21,253 bases of DNA from Chondrus crispus. Taxonomy: Eukaryota; Rhodophyta; Florideophyceae; Gigartinales; Gigartinaceae. The stretch covers positions 1-21,253 of the forward strand of contig NW_005178597.1 of the NCBI RefSeq assembly GCF_000350225.1, written 5' to 3'. Both the position numbers and the translations under genes were made by a program. This document shows, one piece after another, positions 1-8,697 of the stretch (position 1 is its first letter; every line of letters starts with the position of its first letter). Under the pieces are notes generated by a model. That model did no database searches, was not told the DNA's origin, and worked only from the letters and a program-made list of their open reading frames with translations.

Positions 1-709
1 GCGAAATCCGCCCCGCTTGCGGGGAATACTCCTGCTCCGTCGGGAGGGGAGGACTGTTCACGGCCCGGGCAGCCGGCTTGCGGACGATGGGAATGTTTGT
101 GCCATCGTCCAGCTCCACCACTTTGCGTCTTGGGTAAATCGCCTCCACAAACTTGTCGTTGAGCTCACACCCCAAAATGACGGGGGCGGCTAACCGTTCA
201 CAGACGATGAATGTACACCTCATGGTGCGGTCGCCTAACCGCACTACGAGGGGGATTTTTCCGCTTGTACGCAATGGTCTCCCATTGGCGTCAGCGATCG
301 ACGGGATTTCTCCCGGAATAATCAGCGCTTCCCATCCGGAGGGAAGCGTGTCGGCCCGTACGAAATTGGAGCCAGCCCCTGTATCTAATATTGTGAGCTG
401 GCGCACCAATATCGACGGGGATAATCCAAGGTCTGCGTAGACCTTGTAATTCCGCCGAGACAGCGCGAGCACTGTCTCGGGATGGCTAACACCCCTTGCA
501 GGCGGGGGGGTGTTTCTTCGCCATGGTCGGCGTAAGGTACCGAGCCGTTCGGGGTCGGGGTCTCCCTGGGATGGCCCAGTGTGTTTGCGGCCGAGTATCC
601 GGTACCGCTTCCCCGCCTCGGGAGGTGAGGACGGTTCCGCCACCCTGGGCGAGTGATCCGGGGATGTGACCGTGTCCACCTCAGCTGCTGCGGGCTGAGG
701 TTCTCCTAG
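1..709 (-). CDS. pol: Gag-Pol, pol part (partial): protease region of A1
   Basis: Pol frame reached by -1 slippage at the end of gag. I translated it from 709 down to position 1 and found no stop, so it continues off the left edge. The aspartic protease motif DTGAGSNF is encoded around 365-390, followed by the flap/ILG-type segment (VILGCELNDKF) and the linker towards reverse transcriptase. It is closely similar to the same part of the A2 pol (15618-16326), with scattered amino-acid changes. The reading frame has no ATG of its own near its 5' end, which fits expression only as a Gag-Pol fusion. Reverse transcriptase, RNase H and integrase are expected to the left of the window. Confidence 0.8.
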
Positions 710-715
710 TTTTTT
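679..715 (-). promoter_or_regulatory. -1 ribosomal frameshift signal between gag and pol (A1)
   Basis: In sense direction the gag frame ends ...CCA AAA AAC TAG. The heptamer A_AAA_AAC (715-709) is a canonical -1 slippery site and lies directly before the gag stop. Eight nucleotides further begins a perfect 7-bp stem, CCTCAGC with GCTGAGG, around an 8-nt loop (700-679). The -1 frame is exactly the frame of the protease. The A2 copy has the same slippery site, spacer and stem, but different loop bases. Confidence 0.85.
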
Positions 716-2883
716 GGAGGAGGAGAAGCTTCCCCGGGGGGCGGTACGGACCTCGTCCCGGTACCCGCACGCGGCGGCGGGCCGGCGACGGCGTCGGGGT
801 TCATTACCCGGTTCGCCTCGTAACTGAGAAGGGCGACGGCTCGGAGGTACGCCTCCGGAGGCACTCGGCTCTTTTGGGCCGCGGTCAACTTCTCGTACTG
901 ATGGGGTACGAGGGATACATCCTTCACCTTCATGTCGCAGTCGGGGGAAATGTGGTCCCCGACCCGATAACAGGTGAAGCAGATGATCTGCGGGGACGGA
1001 GGTCCCCGCAGATCCTTTTGGTAATTACGGGACGTTTTCCCGGGTGGAAGTCCGCGAAAGCCCTCGGCGGGCTCTCGAGCGGGTTGATACGGCTTGCGCC
1101 GGTCGCCGTAAAACAGCGAGTCTCCGTCGTTGAAGGAGGATTCTTCCGTCGGGAGGGAAGGAGCCCCCCCGGCGAGGTCACCATCGGTAGCGAAGTAGTT
1201 CTCGGCTCCCCGGGCCGTTTGAAAACTGGGAGGGGGGCCGGTCGACGACGACGTGGCGCCATCCAGGGCAGCGAGAACCTGTTTAACCGGGCGAGGCTTC
1301 CCGAATTCCACGCGGCGCCCCGCCCCGTGCTGGGCCCGGAAAGCATCGCCGTGCGAGCGCGCGTGGGCGATGGTATCCTCGAACGAGGACCGGGGTCGAT
1401 CCTCGCGAGCTTTTAACACCAGCGGCTTGATCGCGGGGGTGAGCCCCTCGATGAAGAGGGTCGTCCTCTCGTATGCCGAGTGCACGTCCCCGCACCTCCC
1501 CAGGGCGGTGGACATTCGAGTAGCGTACTCGGTTTCCAGTTCGCCCGGCTTCTGGCGTAGCTCCCTCAATGCCGTGAGGGCCCGCTCGATCTCGAGGTTC
1601 GTCGCATATGTGCGCAACAGCCAATTGACGGCGGCGGCCCAGCTCGCGATCCCCTGAGATTTGCGGTACAGTCCCCGCTGGGACTCATACGCTTCCTTCG
1701 CTGGCGGAGCCAGCAGATGGGGTAGGGCCATCAGGGCCATCGCCTCGGTCATATTGGCGTTGTCAAAATTTTCCTTGCAGCGAGCCAGGAAACTGATGAC
1801 CCTGATAGGATCTACCCCGCTGAATTTGTACTCCCCCATGACCACGAGGAGGTACTGCACCCTTTTACGGGTGGTAGCGTAGACCCGGTCGTCCAGGGTT
1901 GGGTCTGTATCCACGAGGCGGTAGGCTCGGTAGTTGCACACACCTCTGAACCGGTGGTTTGTCGGCTTCCAGACAGAAACCTTTTTCTGTTTGGGGCCGA
2001 ACGTCGGCGTTGGGGCCGTAAGGGACTCTGACTCGGAGTCGGTCTCCGAGTCAGAGGAGGATGTCGAGGACGGGCTTGAGTACCCGTCCGGAGGGTGTCC
2101 ATCCTTTCGTCCTTTGCGACGGTTCGCCTTCCGCTCTTTCCGACTGGGTTTGGACTTTTTTCGTCGTCCACTCCCCTCGTCGTCTGAGCTTCCCCCTTGA
2201 TCGGGGTTCTCTCCCCGTAAATTCTGGGAAGGTAAATCACCTTCAAGGTGGATAGGTCCGGCGGAGGCTCCCTCGCGGGAGGCTCCTGCCGCGGTTCGCG
2301 ACGCCTGCGGGTTGGCGGAGAATTGGGGTGCGGTCTCCATGGAGGGGACCCGTATCCCCGCGGCTTGCAGCGCCGGCGTTGTCACGTTGGAAAAGAGCAG
2401 GCTCTTAGTCAACGGGGGCAACCCCTCAGCGGGAGGGAGAGTCGCTACTCCGACTGTAGTCGGAGGGATTCCAGCAGCGGAGGCTGATGTTTGCGTCTTC
2501 AAGATGGCAATTTCTCGACGGAGGGCCTTGAGTTCCTCCACCGTGGCGGTCTCCTCTTGCTTACGCAGGATGGCAGCCTCCTTGGCGCTGGCAGCTATGT
2601 CCGCCTGCCAGGCCTTGGTGAGCACGCCTTCCAGGGCGGTTAGGCGATCGCGCTCTCGCTCGGCTTGTACCTCGGCTTGGGCCGCGATAGTTTCCTCAAT
2701 AAAGGTCTTGAGGTTTTCTCGCAGCGCCGACGGTTGCGCTGCGAGCTTCTCCGCTACAGTATTGAGCGTGAATCTTTCCGCTTCTCGGAGGGTCTCGCGA
2801 CAACTCCGAGTGATCCACGCCGCAACTGGCGGAGGCACGTCTCGAGGACGGGTCTCACGGGACGAATCGGACTCGGATACCAT
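706..2883 (-). CDS. gag: Gag polyprotein of A1 (intact, 725 aa)
   Basis: Structural protein that would assemble the retrotransposon particle and package its RNA. Visible parts in order: a charged alpha-helical, probably coiled-coil region (about 25-140); a Pro/Ser/Gly linker; a strongly basic, nuclear-localisation-like run with KKSKPSRKERKANRRKGRK (about 232-262); a Ser/Asp/Glu-rich stretch (about 265-290); a Ty3-type capsid region (about 310-535, with SFLARCKENF and LRELRQKPGELETEYATRM); a Pro/Gly-rich spacer; a zinc knuckle CFTCYRVGDHISPDC (635-649) and a proline-rich tail. The knuckle is CX2CX5HX4C, one residue longer than the usual CX2CX4HX4C. The start ATG (2883) lies about 105 nt beyond the LTR and is conserved in A2. 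The stop UAG directly follows the slippery heptamer. This is the only undamaged large gene in the window. Confidence 0.9.
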   Translation of the reverse strand: MVSESDSSRETRPRDVPPPVAAWITRSCRETLREAERFTLNTVAEKLAAQPSALRENLKTFIEETIAAQAEVQAERERDRLTALEGVLTKAWQADIAASAKEAAILRKQEETATVEELKALRREIAILKTQTSASAAGIPPTTVGVATLPPAEGLPPLTKSLLFSNVTTPALQAAGIRVPSMETAPQFSANPQASRTAAGASREGASAGPIHLEGDLPSQNLRGENPDQGGSSDDEGSGRRKKSKPSRKERKANRRKGRKDGHPPDGYSSPSSTSSSDSETDSESESLTAPTPTFGPKQKKVSVWKPTNHRFRGVCNYRAYRLVDTDPTLDDRVYATTRKRVQYLLVVMGEYKFSGVDPIRVISFLARCKENFDNANMTEAMALMALPHLLAPPAKEAYESQRGLYRKSQGIASWAAAVNWLLRTYATNLEIERALTALRELRQKPGELETEYATRMSTALGRCGDVHSAYERTTLFIEGLTPAIKPLVLKAREDRPRSSFEDTIAHARSHGDAFRAQHGAGRRVEFGKPRPVKQVLAALDGATSSSTGPPPSFQTARGAENYFATDGDLAGGAPSLPTEESSFNDGDSLFYGDRRKPYQPAREPAEGFRGLPPGKTSRNYQKDLRGPPSPQIICFTCYRVGDHISPDCDMKVKDVSLVPHQYEKLTAAQKSRVPPEAYLRAVALLSYEANRVMNPDAVAGPPPRAGTGTRSVPPPGEASPPPKN
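985..1014 (-). other. 13-bp perfect hairpin inside gag (A1)
   Basis: Perfect inverted repeat with arm GATCTGCGGGGAC and a 4-nt loop, just upstream of the zinc-knuckle codons. The same stem occurs in A2 at 15314-15343 with a loop that reads the same in the sense direction. A 13-bp perfect stem with a tetraloop is not expected by chance in a coding region of this size. Its role is unknown; RNA packaging or translation pausing are guesses. Confidence 0.75.
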
Positions 2884-2968
2884 AGCCTTGAGCTTGTCGA
2901 AACCTGTTGAAACAGAGATAGAACACCTAGGACCAAAAACGGTAAGGGATAAGGGACACTCCGTAGAC

Positions 2969-2986
2969 TTCTAGGTCGGGAGACCA
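2969..2986 (-). other. Putative primer-binding site (A1)
   Basis: Three nucleotides inside the LTR end, the sense strand reads TGGTCTCCCGACCTAGAA. TGG at the start complements a tRNA CCA end, as expected for a minus-strand primer site. The matching tRNA could not be identified without a search. The site is identical in A2 (13342-13359). Confidence 0.5.
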
Positions 2987-2989
2987 AAA

Positions 2990-3691
2990 TGTCGTGCACT
3001 GAGGGGGAAGGGGTGGGATCCCCCTCTGGCAGAGCGCGCGCGTTCGGGGGCGCGTGTAGGGGGTTATCGGGAGACCACCCGTAAGGGACCGGTACGGGGC
3101 CGGGCGTGAAGCGCAGTAGGGAAAGTAAGGGAAAAAGTGGGAAACAGAGCCCAGGAGGGGCGGAGCGGTAGGGACAGCTGTCGCGCGGAGAGCCAGGCGT
3201 GGCGGGACGACGCGCGCGGTAGAGGCAGGAGGGAATCGGGACGTAGATGGCTCGCAGGGTACCGTCGTGGGACGGGGACCGACGCGAGGCTACGACTCCG
3301 TTCCAGAAACCCGAGTTCTAGACCCAAAGCTTCGTACCGTTTTACTAAGGGTCGGACGTCGGCTATATACTAGCTGACGTCGGAGCTATAATTAATTAAA
3401 CTAAAAATACTAAATTGGACGACGGCGGCGATGGCCGGAGAAACTCCTCTTGGGGAGGTATGACAACCACTACACGTGGGAAATGACACGATTAACGTGA
3501 GGGATAACACGGGTACACGTGGGTAGAACTGTCAGTACTTCCACAGGGCTCCATGGAGCTTACACCCGGACACGAGCGGGGGGGGTTTGGATACACGGTT
3601 ACACGTGGTATATATCTCACTTATGATAGTGAGGCATTCCGCGTGTGCTACAGTACAGCACCGCGATTGAGCGGGCGGTCAGTGCTCTACA
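2990..3691 (-). repeat. 5' LTR of A1 (702 bp)
   Basis: Bounded by TGT...ACA in the sense direction (TGTAGAGC ... GCACGACA). It is the same length as the LTR at 12637-13338; by eye I count about 28 substitutions and a few small compensating indels (about 95-96% identity). The U3 carries three CACGTG motifs (3473-3478, 3516-3521, 3602-3607) and a TATA box inside an inverted repeat with one broken pair (about 3354-3380). On the outer side (3692 onward) the sequence is unrelated to the flank of A2, which confirms the boundary. Confidence 0.85.
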
Positions 3692-4833
3692 TTACGCGAA
3701 TCGTTACCAGCGTATTCCGTCGTGGTGGAGCCAATTTGAGGTCTGCCAAGGCTTCTGGGCTGAGCTCGGCCCCGTGTACACGTATTACGGAAGGTATTTA
3801 CGTGACCCTCGACACGGCTTTTGGGTAGTCTTCCTCACAGAGTGGTGTACCAAAGTGGCAGTGACCCTGCTGTGGGAGACCTACGACTGTTGGAGGTTGT
3901 GGTACTTGCCTCCCCAGCTCATCAGCCTTATGCGACTCCTCGATTATTCGATTCCCTTGGGCGGTGCTGATGGAGACACCGAACTGCATTCTCTCCTCGA
4001 TGAAATAGAGAATGTCGATTGGGACTTGATACGGCGTCAAAATTCCTCTCGTTCCTTCATCCGGTAACGCCCCGCCTTCTCTCCTGGTCGTGCTCATCGT
4101 GGTGCGGGGGACTACGCTTGGTTTAACCCCTGGACGGGATCGCAATGTTCTTGCGACAAGGCGCGTCTGAGTCGGCAGTATGGGAGCCAGACGCCCGTTC
4201 CGGTTGAATTGCCCGTCTTCCTTGCAGATCCCCGCGAGCGCGACCTCTGCCCCAGAGAACCTTTGCGTTCTCGCCCTGTGATACCGGTCCCACCGACTTC
4301 ACTTCCTGTCGATCCGGCCGACCCCACTCCTCCTGTGAATGCTTCGATAAGGGCGACGAGAGCCCCTGAGTATGAGGAGCTCAAACCCCCTTTGCGGTCC
4401 CATTCACCTCCAGTGGCCAGGTGTCAACCTATATCAGAGACGAGAGAGATACCCTCGTCATCTAGCCGGACTGACAGTCTGCGTGCGCGCAGCCCCAGAA
4501 AGGAAGGGAAATTGTTCGTCCCTTACCCCCTTGGCTCCTCCTGCTCCGTCTTCCCCTGTGCACGTCCCAGCTCGTCCCCCTTCTCCTGCGTCTGTTCCAG
4601 TTGGCGCCCCCTTGCCACCAATTGCCGACGCAGTCCAATCGACCAGGGGAAATTCGACCTCCCCGTCCTCTCCAGATATCATCAAAAAGAACGATGGCGC
4701 CGCCAGCGTCTATCGCACATTGCTCCGTGCTCACGGAATAAACGAGGGAGCTCTTCGAGGAGCGTCCCTTGTTGACCTGCGCTTACTGGCGCAACTTGTC
4801 GCCTCACTCCCAAAGAAACATATCCTTGGGTAA
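3692..4833 (+). pseudogene. Broken reading frame of unknown identity, cut by the A1 insertion
   Basis: A plus-strand coding-like region starts immediately beside the A1 LTR, so its 5' part was probably displaced to the left of A1. Its first part is Trp/Tyr-rich (for example PSWWSQFEVCQGFWAELG) and ends in an acidic helix-like stretch (ELHSLLDEIENVDWDLIRR). A TAA at 4065-4067 interrupts the frame, which then stays open in the same frame through a Cys/Trp-containing segment (DYAWFNPWTGSQCSCDKARL) and a long Pro/Ser-rich stretch. Around 4500-4530 the protein-like signal moves to another frame and ends with a helical segment (SVYRTLLRAHGINEGALRG) at TAA 4831-4833. I do not recognise the family. 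A decayed gag-like or viral structural gene, or a host gene, are all possible. The stop and frame change make it a pseudogene if it was one gene. Confidence 0.4.
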
Positions 4834-5640
4834 ATCGTCCCATTGACCCATTGCCGATGGTAGCGCCCTGTCGATCCATGTTCGGATCATTGTCCTCTGA
4901 GAGTGTTGACTCATCGTCGGCACTTCCCTTCGTTCCACCGAAAATAAACTGCGTTTCCTTCTCCTATCGCTTCCTCCTCTGGGTACATTCTTCCTCCTCT
5001 TTTTCCAATACGTACGTCATCCTTCTCCTCCATTTCCTTTTCCTTCTCTTTTCTCATACGCACCGTCGCCGCGGTTGTATTTTCTTCTCTCTACTTTCCT
5101 TCTCTTTTCCTCGTTACTGTCTCCCTCCTCTTATCCATTTTTCGTGCGTCTCTGCCACTGCAGTTGCACACCCCCTTTTACCTTCTCTTTTCCTTTTCTA
5201 ATCCACAAGACCGCCGGCTGGGAGGCATGCCCTCTTTTTTTTCATTGATCGGCCCACGGACCTCTCACTGCCTTCCGAAATGCCCCCATCTTCCTTAGCC
5301 TTCAGGCTTTCCCGATGTCTATTTTCACGCCTCTACGAGACAATATCCCAGCTCTCCAACACGTGATTACCTCTTCTGCGGTTCTCGGATTGTCTAATGA
5401 TCCCGATCAATTTTTGTCCTGACGCCATCGACGTCTATACAAAGTCATCAGGTACAATCTCCTCCTCCTTATTTTTCTGCCTGCGCCCCGTCGACGGCGG
5501 TTGCATCTTCCCTCAATCCCTCACGCCTTCTCTTTTCCCGTTCATCAGCTTTCCGTGATACAGTGTGTCGCTGCGTTTGTTCCGCACCTCCTTGCCAACC
5601 TGTCTTACAGGTTCCTCAGCGGGGATGATTTTGTGAAAGT
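4834..5640. other. Non-coding, strongly pyrimidine-rich stretch
   Basis: No supportable gene. From about 4935 to 5215 the plus strand is dominated by C and T, with many TTCCTCCTC/CTTCTCTTTTCC-like runs, giving an opposite-strand purine-rich tract. The remainder (5216-5640) contains one short protein-like run (about 5310-5420, with MSIFTPLRDNIPALQHVI) that ends in TGA, and a 7-bp hairpin AACCTGT/ACAGGTT at 5597-5613. It could be a long intron, a decayed untranslated region or simple-sequence expansion. Confidence 0.4.
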
Positions 5641-6030
5641 CGACTCCGCGTGTCGACTCGATCCTTTTTAGCACGCGTACGGGTACTTGTCCAGGTAGTC
5701 ACGCATCAAAAATAAACGAAAGGGCTATGTGTATTACGATCGTCGGCGGGACTGACCTCCTCTTTTCTCCTTCGTACGTCGCTGTCGTCAAGGATCTGGT
5801 TCATATCGTCACTGCCAAGGGGATGAGCATAACACTTCCCTGTTGTAGTGCCGCGCATGATCGTAAAAGTGTACTTGCCCAGTGGGCATGGCGTCAACAT
5901 TGCCTCCCTCAACTACGCATCGTCCGCGTCAATGTAAGAAGGACCCTTCGACGTCTCAAAATTCATCCCTCTACAAATGTGCCTTCAATCCCTCGTAGGA
6001 GGACAGCCTCACGCGGCACAGTCATTCTGA
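5641..6030 (+). pseudogene. Decayed protein-like fragment, two frames, unknown family
   Basis: From about 5641 the plus strand encodes a protein-like run in one frame (including INERAMCITIVGGTDLLF and VKDLVHIVTAKGMSIT). Near 5833 the sensible sequence passes to the next frame (VVVPRMIVKVYLPSGHG), meets TAA at 5935-5937 and resumes in that frame until TGA at 6028-6030. The two frames read well across the junction, as expected from a single indel in an old gene. No family is recognised. The opposite strand also has an open frame here (5706-5912), so the strand assignment is tentative. Confidence 0.3.
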
Positions 6031-6093
6031 CAATGATTTGCTTTCCTTGGCTCGTTGAGCAATTTGCTTGTAATTTGCGTTGCAACTTTGAGA

Positions 6094-6208
6094 TGGGGCG
6101 CGCTCCGGCTGTGGACGGGTGAGCACGAATGGGCGGACTTGTTACGGTGGTGGTGTTTGTCCGTACGGCGTAACTCATCATCGATGTGCAACCCTCGTGA
6201 CGTGGTAA
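6094..6208 (+). pseudogene. Short Cys/Gly-rich reading frame, unknown
   Basis: Open between TGA (ending 6093) and TAA (6206-6208), about 37 codons, with four cysteines (GCGRVSTNGRTCYGGGVC, then HHRC). There is no ATG at its start, so it is a fragment at best, perhaps another piece of the same decayed region as its neighbours. No family is recognised. Confidence 0.2.
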
Positions 6209-6249
6209 TCGTCAACCGTGAGCAAAATTTTCCTCCCCTCGCATGATAG

Positions 6250-6525
6250 TCCTGGAACACGAGTACGTTGAAATTTTTCCAAAGGAAAGCCGGGGGTTTC
6301 CCTTACGTCAAAGATCCTACTAAAGTTAGAAAAATTACGACAACGTCCCATACGACAAATGTCGCTCATTCTCTTTTGTCGGTGCGATCATGCACCCATA
6401 GCCAACCTCGACGCGAGAATCGAGCAAGGGTCTGGTCCTTCAATCCCTTCGTGAATGCGTCGACTTCTCAGCGTTACAGTGTACGAGTTAGAGATACCAA
6501 CCGCACTGGGTCGCAACGGACGTAG
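6250..6525 (+). pseudogene. Open fragment of 91 codons, unknown
   Basis: Open from after TAG (6247-6249) to TAG at 6523-6525 with no ATG start. It encodes a hydrophilic run rich in Arg, Ser and Thr (for example RVWSFNPFVNASTSQRYSV). An overlapping frame (ATG 6243 to TAA 6321) is equally protein-like over its 26 codons. It may be part of the decayed region between 5641 and 7857; no family is recognised. Confidence 0.2.
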
Positions 6526-7002
6526 ATGCCGAGGCTCGCGGCGCTACTGTCCGGATCGTATAAACTGGCTAACCAGCGGTGCCCCCTCTCTTCCCACTTT
6601 CTCTTCGTCCAGAATAGCGTCAGTACCACTGACTTTGTCTCTGTCTCGTCCGAGGGTTGATTTCCTTCTTCCTCGTTGACACGGTAGTTAGCATATTCCT
6701 CGTCGTGGCCTTCTCGCTCTACTCGTCGACAAATCGATGCGAGAACCTGTACTTCTTAACTACAACAAAAACAAAACAAAAGGAAAACAGAAAAGGCGTG
6801 TGCTTGCGAGAGCGACTTTGTCCGAATGAAGGGGACAGTCGCTGCAGTTGCGGCACGTTTATGCACGCGTTTGACAGTTTCGCGCTAACTGCGGAGAAAA
6901 TCATCTCATCGCTGGCGATGCGTCGCCCTCACGATCGTGGTAGTAGTATGGTTAGCCGTCCCCGTGTGAGGTGGGACGTGACGCGTGGTTTGGGGAATAT
7001 GA
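6526..7002. other. No gene seen; A-rich tract and imperfect hairpin
   Basis: Contains an A-rich tract of AAAAC/AAAAG units (about 6764-6800), which on the minus strand looks like an intron end (T-rich followed by TTGTTGTAG). An imperfect hairpin at 6811-6843 has outer arm AGCGACT with AGTCGCT and inner GTCC with GGAC. One plus-strand frame (6657-7094) is open but its first half is low-complexity, so I do not call it a gene. Confidence 0.3.
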
Positions 7003-7206
7003 CAGCTGCGGTGGACTATTGCGAGGTTTCCTCCTGGCTACCTTCGCTTTGGTCAACCAAAGAAAATGTCTATCGGCGTCACGACTCATATTGAGTCAAT
7101 GCCAAACGGCGGTAGTGTTCTTGTTGGTAGTTGCGTCGTCGAGAACTCCTTGGATTTGTCGAGGACGGGGGTGGGCTCGGTAGTGGTGAGCCCGTCTTCA
7201 TGTTGA
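7003..7206 (+). pseudogene. 67-codon protein-like fragment, unknown family
   Basis: Open from after TGA (7000-7002) to TGA at 7204-7206. It reads as an ordinary soluble, beta-rich protein segment (RFPPGYLRFGQPKKMSIGV, then NGGSVLVGSCVVENSLDL). The first ATG is at 7066. It has no recognisable motif. It may belong with the fragments at 5641-6030 and 7525-7857, all on the plus strand and all in different states of decay. Confidence 0.3.
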
Positions 7207-7524
7207 GGAACAACCGCGCTGCATCGCAACCACTATTTTCTCTTACAACACCGTCGTCCCTCGGAACTAAAAACACGCATGCACACGTTGCCACGTGTCT
7301 ACACACTTTGTCACAACAAAATCCATCTTCCGATCGCGCGTGTTAGCGGCAATATTCCACTGCGAAGTCAATAAGGCTTCCCGCCCCTCACCCATTCGCC
7401 TAAGCCGTACATCTTAGGTACCTTCTCGGTTCATGCAGTCGACACTCGGAACGGTCTCCAAGCCTGCGGATAGTGAGGCATTCTAACGATCCATACTTAG
7501 TCTTTCGCGTCGCAACTCCAATGA
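7207..7524. other. No supportable gene
   Basis: Short open frames on both strands without motifs. Nothing distinctive was seen apart from a stem GGGCTC/GAGCCC a few bases upstream, around 7170-7195. Confidence 0.3.
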
Positions 7525-7857
7525 TCCAACCATTCCTCTGGCAACAACGATACCCCCCATCTTCCGCCCGACGTCAAACGTTTCCAACAAGCTTTCCCTC
7601 TGATTTCTCTCTCCGGCATCATTTTCAGGGATTTAACCAAGCCTGGTCCATACGGGCACTTCGTGAGCATCTCCATCAACCCTAGTATCGGGACAGCGGC
7701 CTTCGTCACAGCTAGAATTAATAATGAGGTTTCTGTTTTCGAAACCGATGTTGCCTGTCCTTCAACCCCCTTCTTGTATGCAGTCCCCAACTCTGGCACG
7801 TCCTCAATTCGTATACCTCTTCCTTCAACCGTTCCTTCTCCTATTCAGGGAACTTAA
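7525..7857 (+). pseudogene. 110-codon beta-rich protein fragment, unknown (3' end of a decayed gene)
   Basis: Open from after TGA (7522-7524) to TAA at 7855-7857. The codons are largely purine-N-pyrimidine in pattern, which favours real coding on the plus strand. The protein has alternating polar and hydrophobic residues typical of beta sheet (GHFVSISINPSIGTAAFVT, NNEVSVFETDVACPSTPF) and a Ser/Pro-rich end. There is no ATG near the start. A frame change just upstream (about 7520-7550) joins it to another protein-like run. A sequence ATTTTCAG at about 7621-7628 could be a 3' splice site. A minus-strand frame with its own ATG (7497-7799, 100 codons) overlaps it completely and cannot be excluded. 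A viral coat-like fold is a guess only. Confidence 0.35.
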
Positions 7858-8205
7858 CTAGAGTGACAATCTTGTCACTGAAAACGTACAACTATTTTCC
7901 CCATTTTTTTTGTCTGAGGGATCTACTGTGTTCACCTCCCTTCCCTCGTCAATGAGTAGGAGATCACCGTCTCGAAAGGCCTCGCTTCCCCGGTGGAGGT
8001 GACTCGCATGTAGAAACACGAACGGTGATACTGTGCGCGAGTAGGACTTGCAGATCGCTTTTCACAATCCTTTCCTTTCCAGCTCATGGAGACCACTAGG
8101 AGCACGTCATGCCGTCGGCACCATGATCCGAGCATCTTCTTTCACTTAGGTTCTTCTCATTTCCCTCGCGTCTTCCCGGCGTGGTCCGGGAAGACGCCTC
8201 CATCC
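7858..8205. other. No gene; two perfect hairpins
   Basis: Contains an 8-bp hairpin AGTGACAA/TTGTCACT with a 2-nt spacer (7862-7879), directly after the TAA of the preceding fragment, and a 12-bp perfect hairpin with arm GCGTCTTCCCGG and a 6-nt loop (8168-8197). The open frames here are short and not convincing. Confidence 0.4.
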
Positions 8206-8583
8206 TCAAAACAAAATAAAGCAAAGCATAACAGAAACCCTGAATGGCAAGAATCCCGCGACGCGGGCGTCGACCGTAACTTTGTCAAAGGCGGAATCGA
8301 TCTCGAAGATTATCGCCTCTTCAACGTCCCCCTTGGACTCCTCATAGACTTGCTGACGGACCTCCGCGGTGCGGGGTCGTGTCCCTAACATCTCAAAAAT
8401 AAAACGAAATAAAACAACACAAAAGCAATCACAAATAAAACAAAAACGAGACCGAACTGTTATGAAGGTAAGAGTGAAAAAGGGTGGATTATCCAGTCCA
8501 TGTCCCTGTTCTTCCCGCGTTCTTTCTTCGCTTGGCACCCCGTTACGCGACTTCCGACCTGAGTATCTCATCACGACGTTCAT
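8206..8583 (-). other. Possible exon-like segment between T-rich tracts (minus strand)
   Basis: A minus-strand open frame of 125 codons. Its middle (8250-8390) is protein-like (for example SKGDVEEAIIFEIDSAFDKV). On the minus strand it is preceded by a T-rich tract ending TTTTTGAG (8451-8392) and followed by GTTTCTGTTATG and another T-rich tract ending TTTTGAG (about 8240-8206), which resembles an exon between two short introns. However the plus strand over the same bases is also protein-like (EDYRLFNVPLGLLIDLLTDL). The strand and reality are therefore unresolved, and no family is recognised. It may also overlap the 3' end or LTR of element B. Confidence 0.2.
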
Positions 8584-8697
8584 CCTACTCGTGCGCGCGC
8601 TGCCTCTACTTGCGGGTGGCTATCTGAAGGTCCCTCACCTGGTTTGTTCCATCTCGTCGTTCCCCTTTTCTTGACCCTCAGGTCGGCTCGCTCTGCC

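Larger units (their letters stand above)
1..3691 (-). mobile_element. Family A LTR retrotransposon, copy A1 (5' part, cut by window edge)
   Basis: Ty3/gypsy-type element read leftwards: 5' LTR (2990-3691), leader with a possible primer-binding site, gag (706-2883), a -1 frameshift site, and the start of pol with protease. Positions 1-3691 match 12637-16326 of copy A2 in inverted orientation almost throughout. No inactivating change is visible in the part present: gag is full length and the pol frame is open to the window edge, so A1 may be the more intact copy. The outer end lies exactly where similarity to A2 stops (3691, ending ...GCTCTACA on the plus strand, i.e. TGTAGAGC in the sense direction). 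The 3' part and 3' LTR lie outside the window. Confidence 0.9.

Noticed and set aside
874..1416. Long open frames opposite gag (also 2312-2974, 12999-13574 and 13354-14016)
   Set aside because: They mirror gag or the LTR on the other strand and recur in both copies only because the coding strand is conserved; no domain is recognisable.
3137..3373. Arg/Gly-rich frame within the A1 LTR
   Set aside because: It is entirely in GC-rich LTR sequence and is interrupted by indels in the A2 LTR.
4065..4070. GTAACG at 4064-4069 as a 5' splice site instead of a nonsense codon
   Set aside because: The same frame continues as protein-like sequence right after the TAA, and no matching acceptor is evident, so a point nonsense change is simpler.
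8369..8674. Plus-strand open frame with Lys/Gln-rich start
   Set aside because: Its basic part comes from the A-rich tract at 8394-8452, and the rest has no recognisable features.
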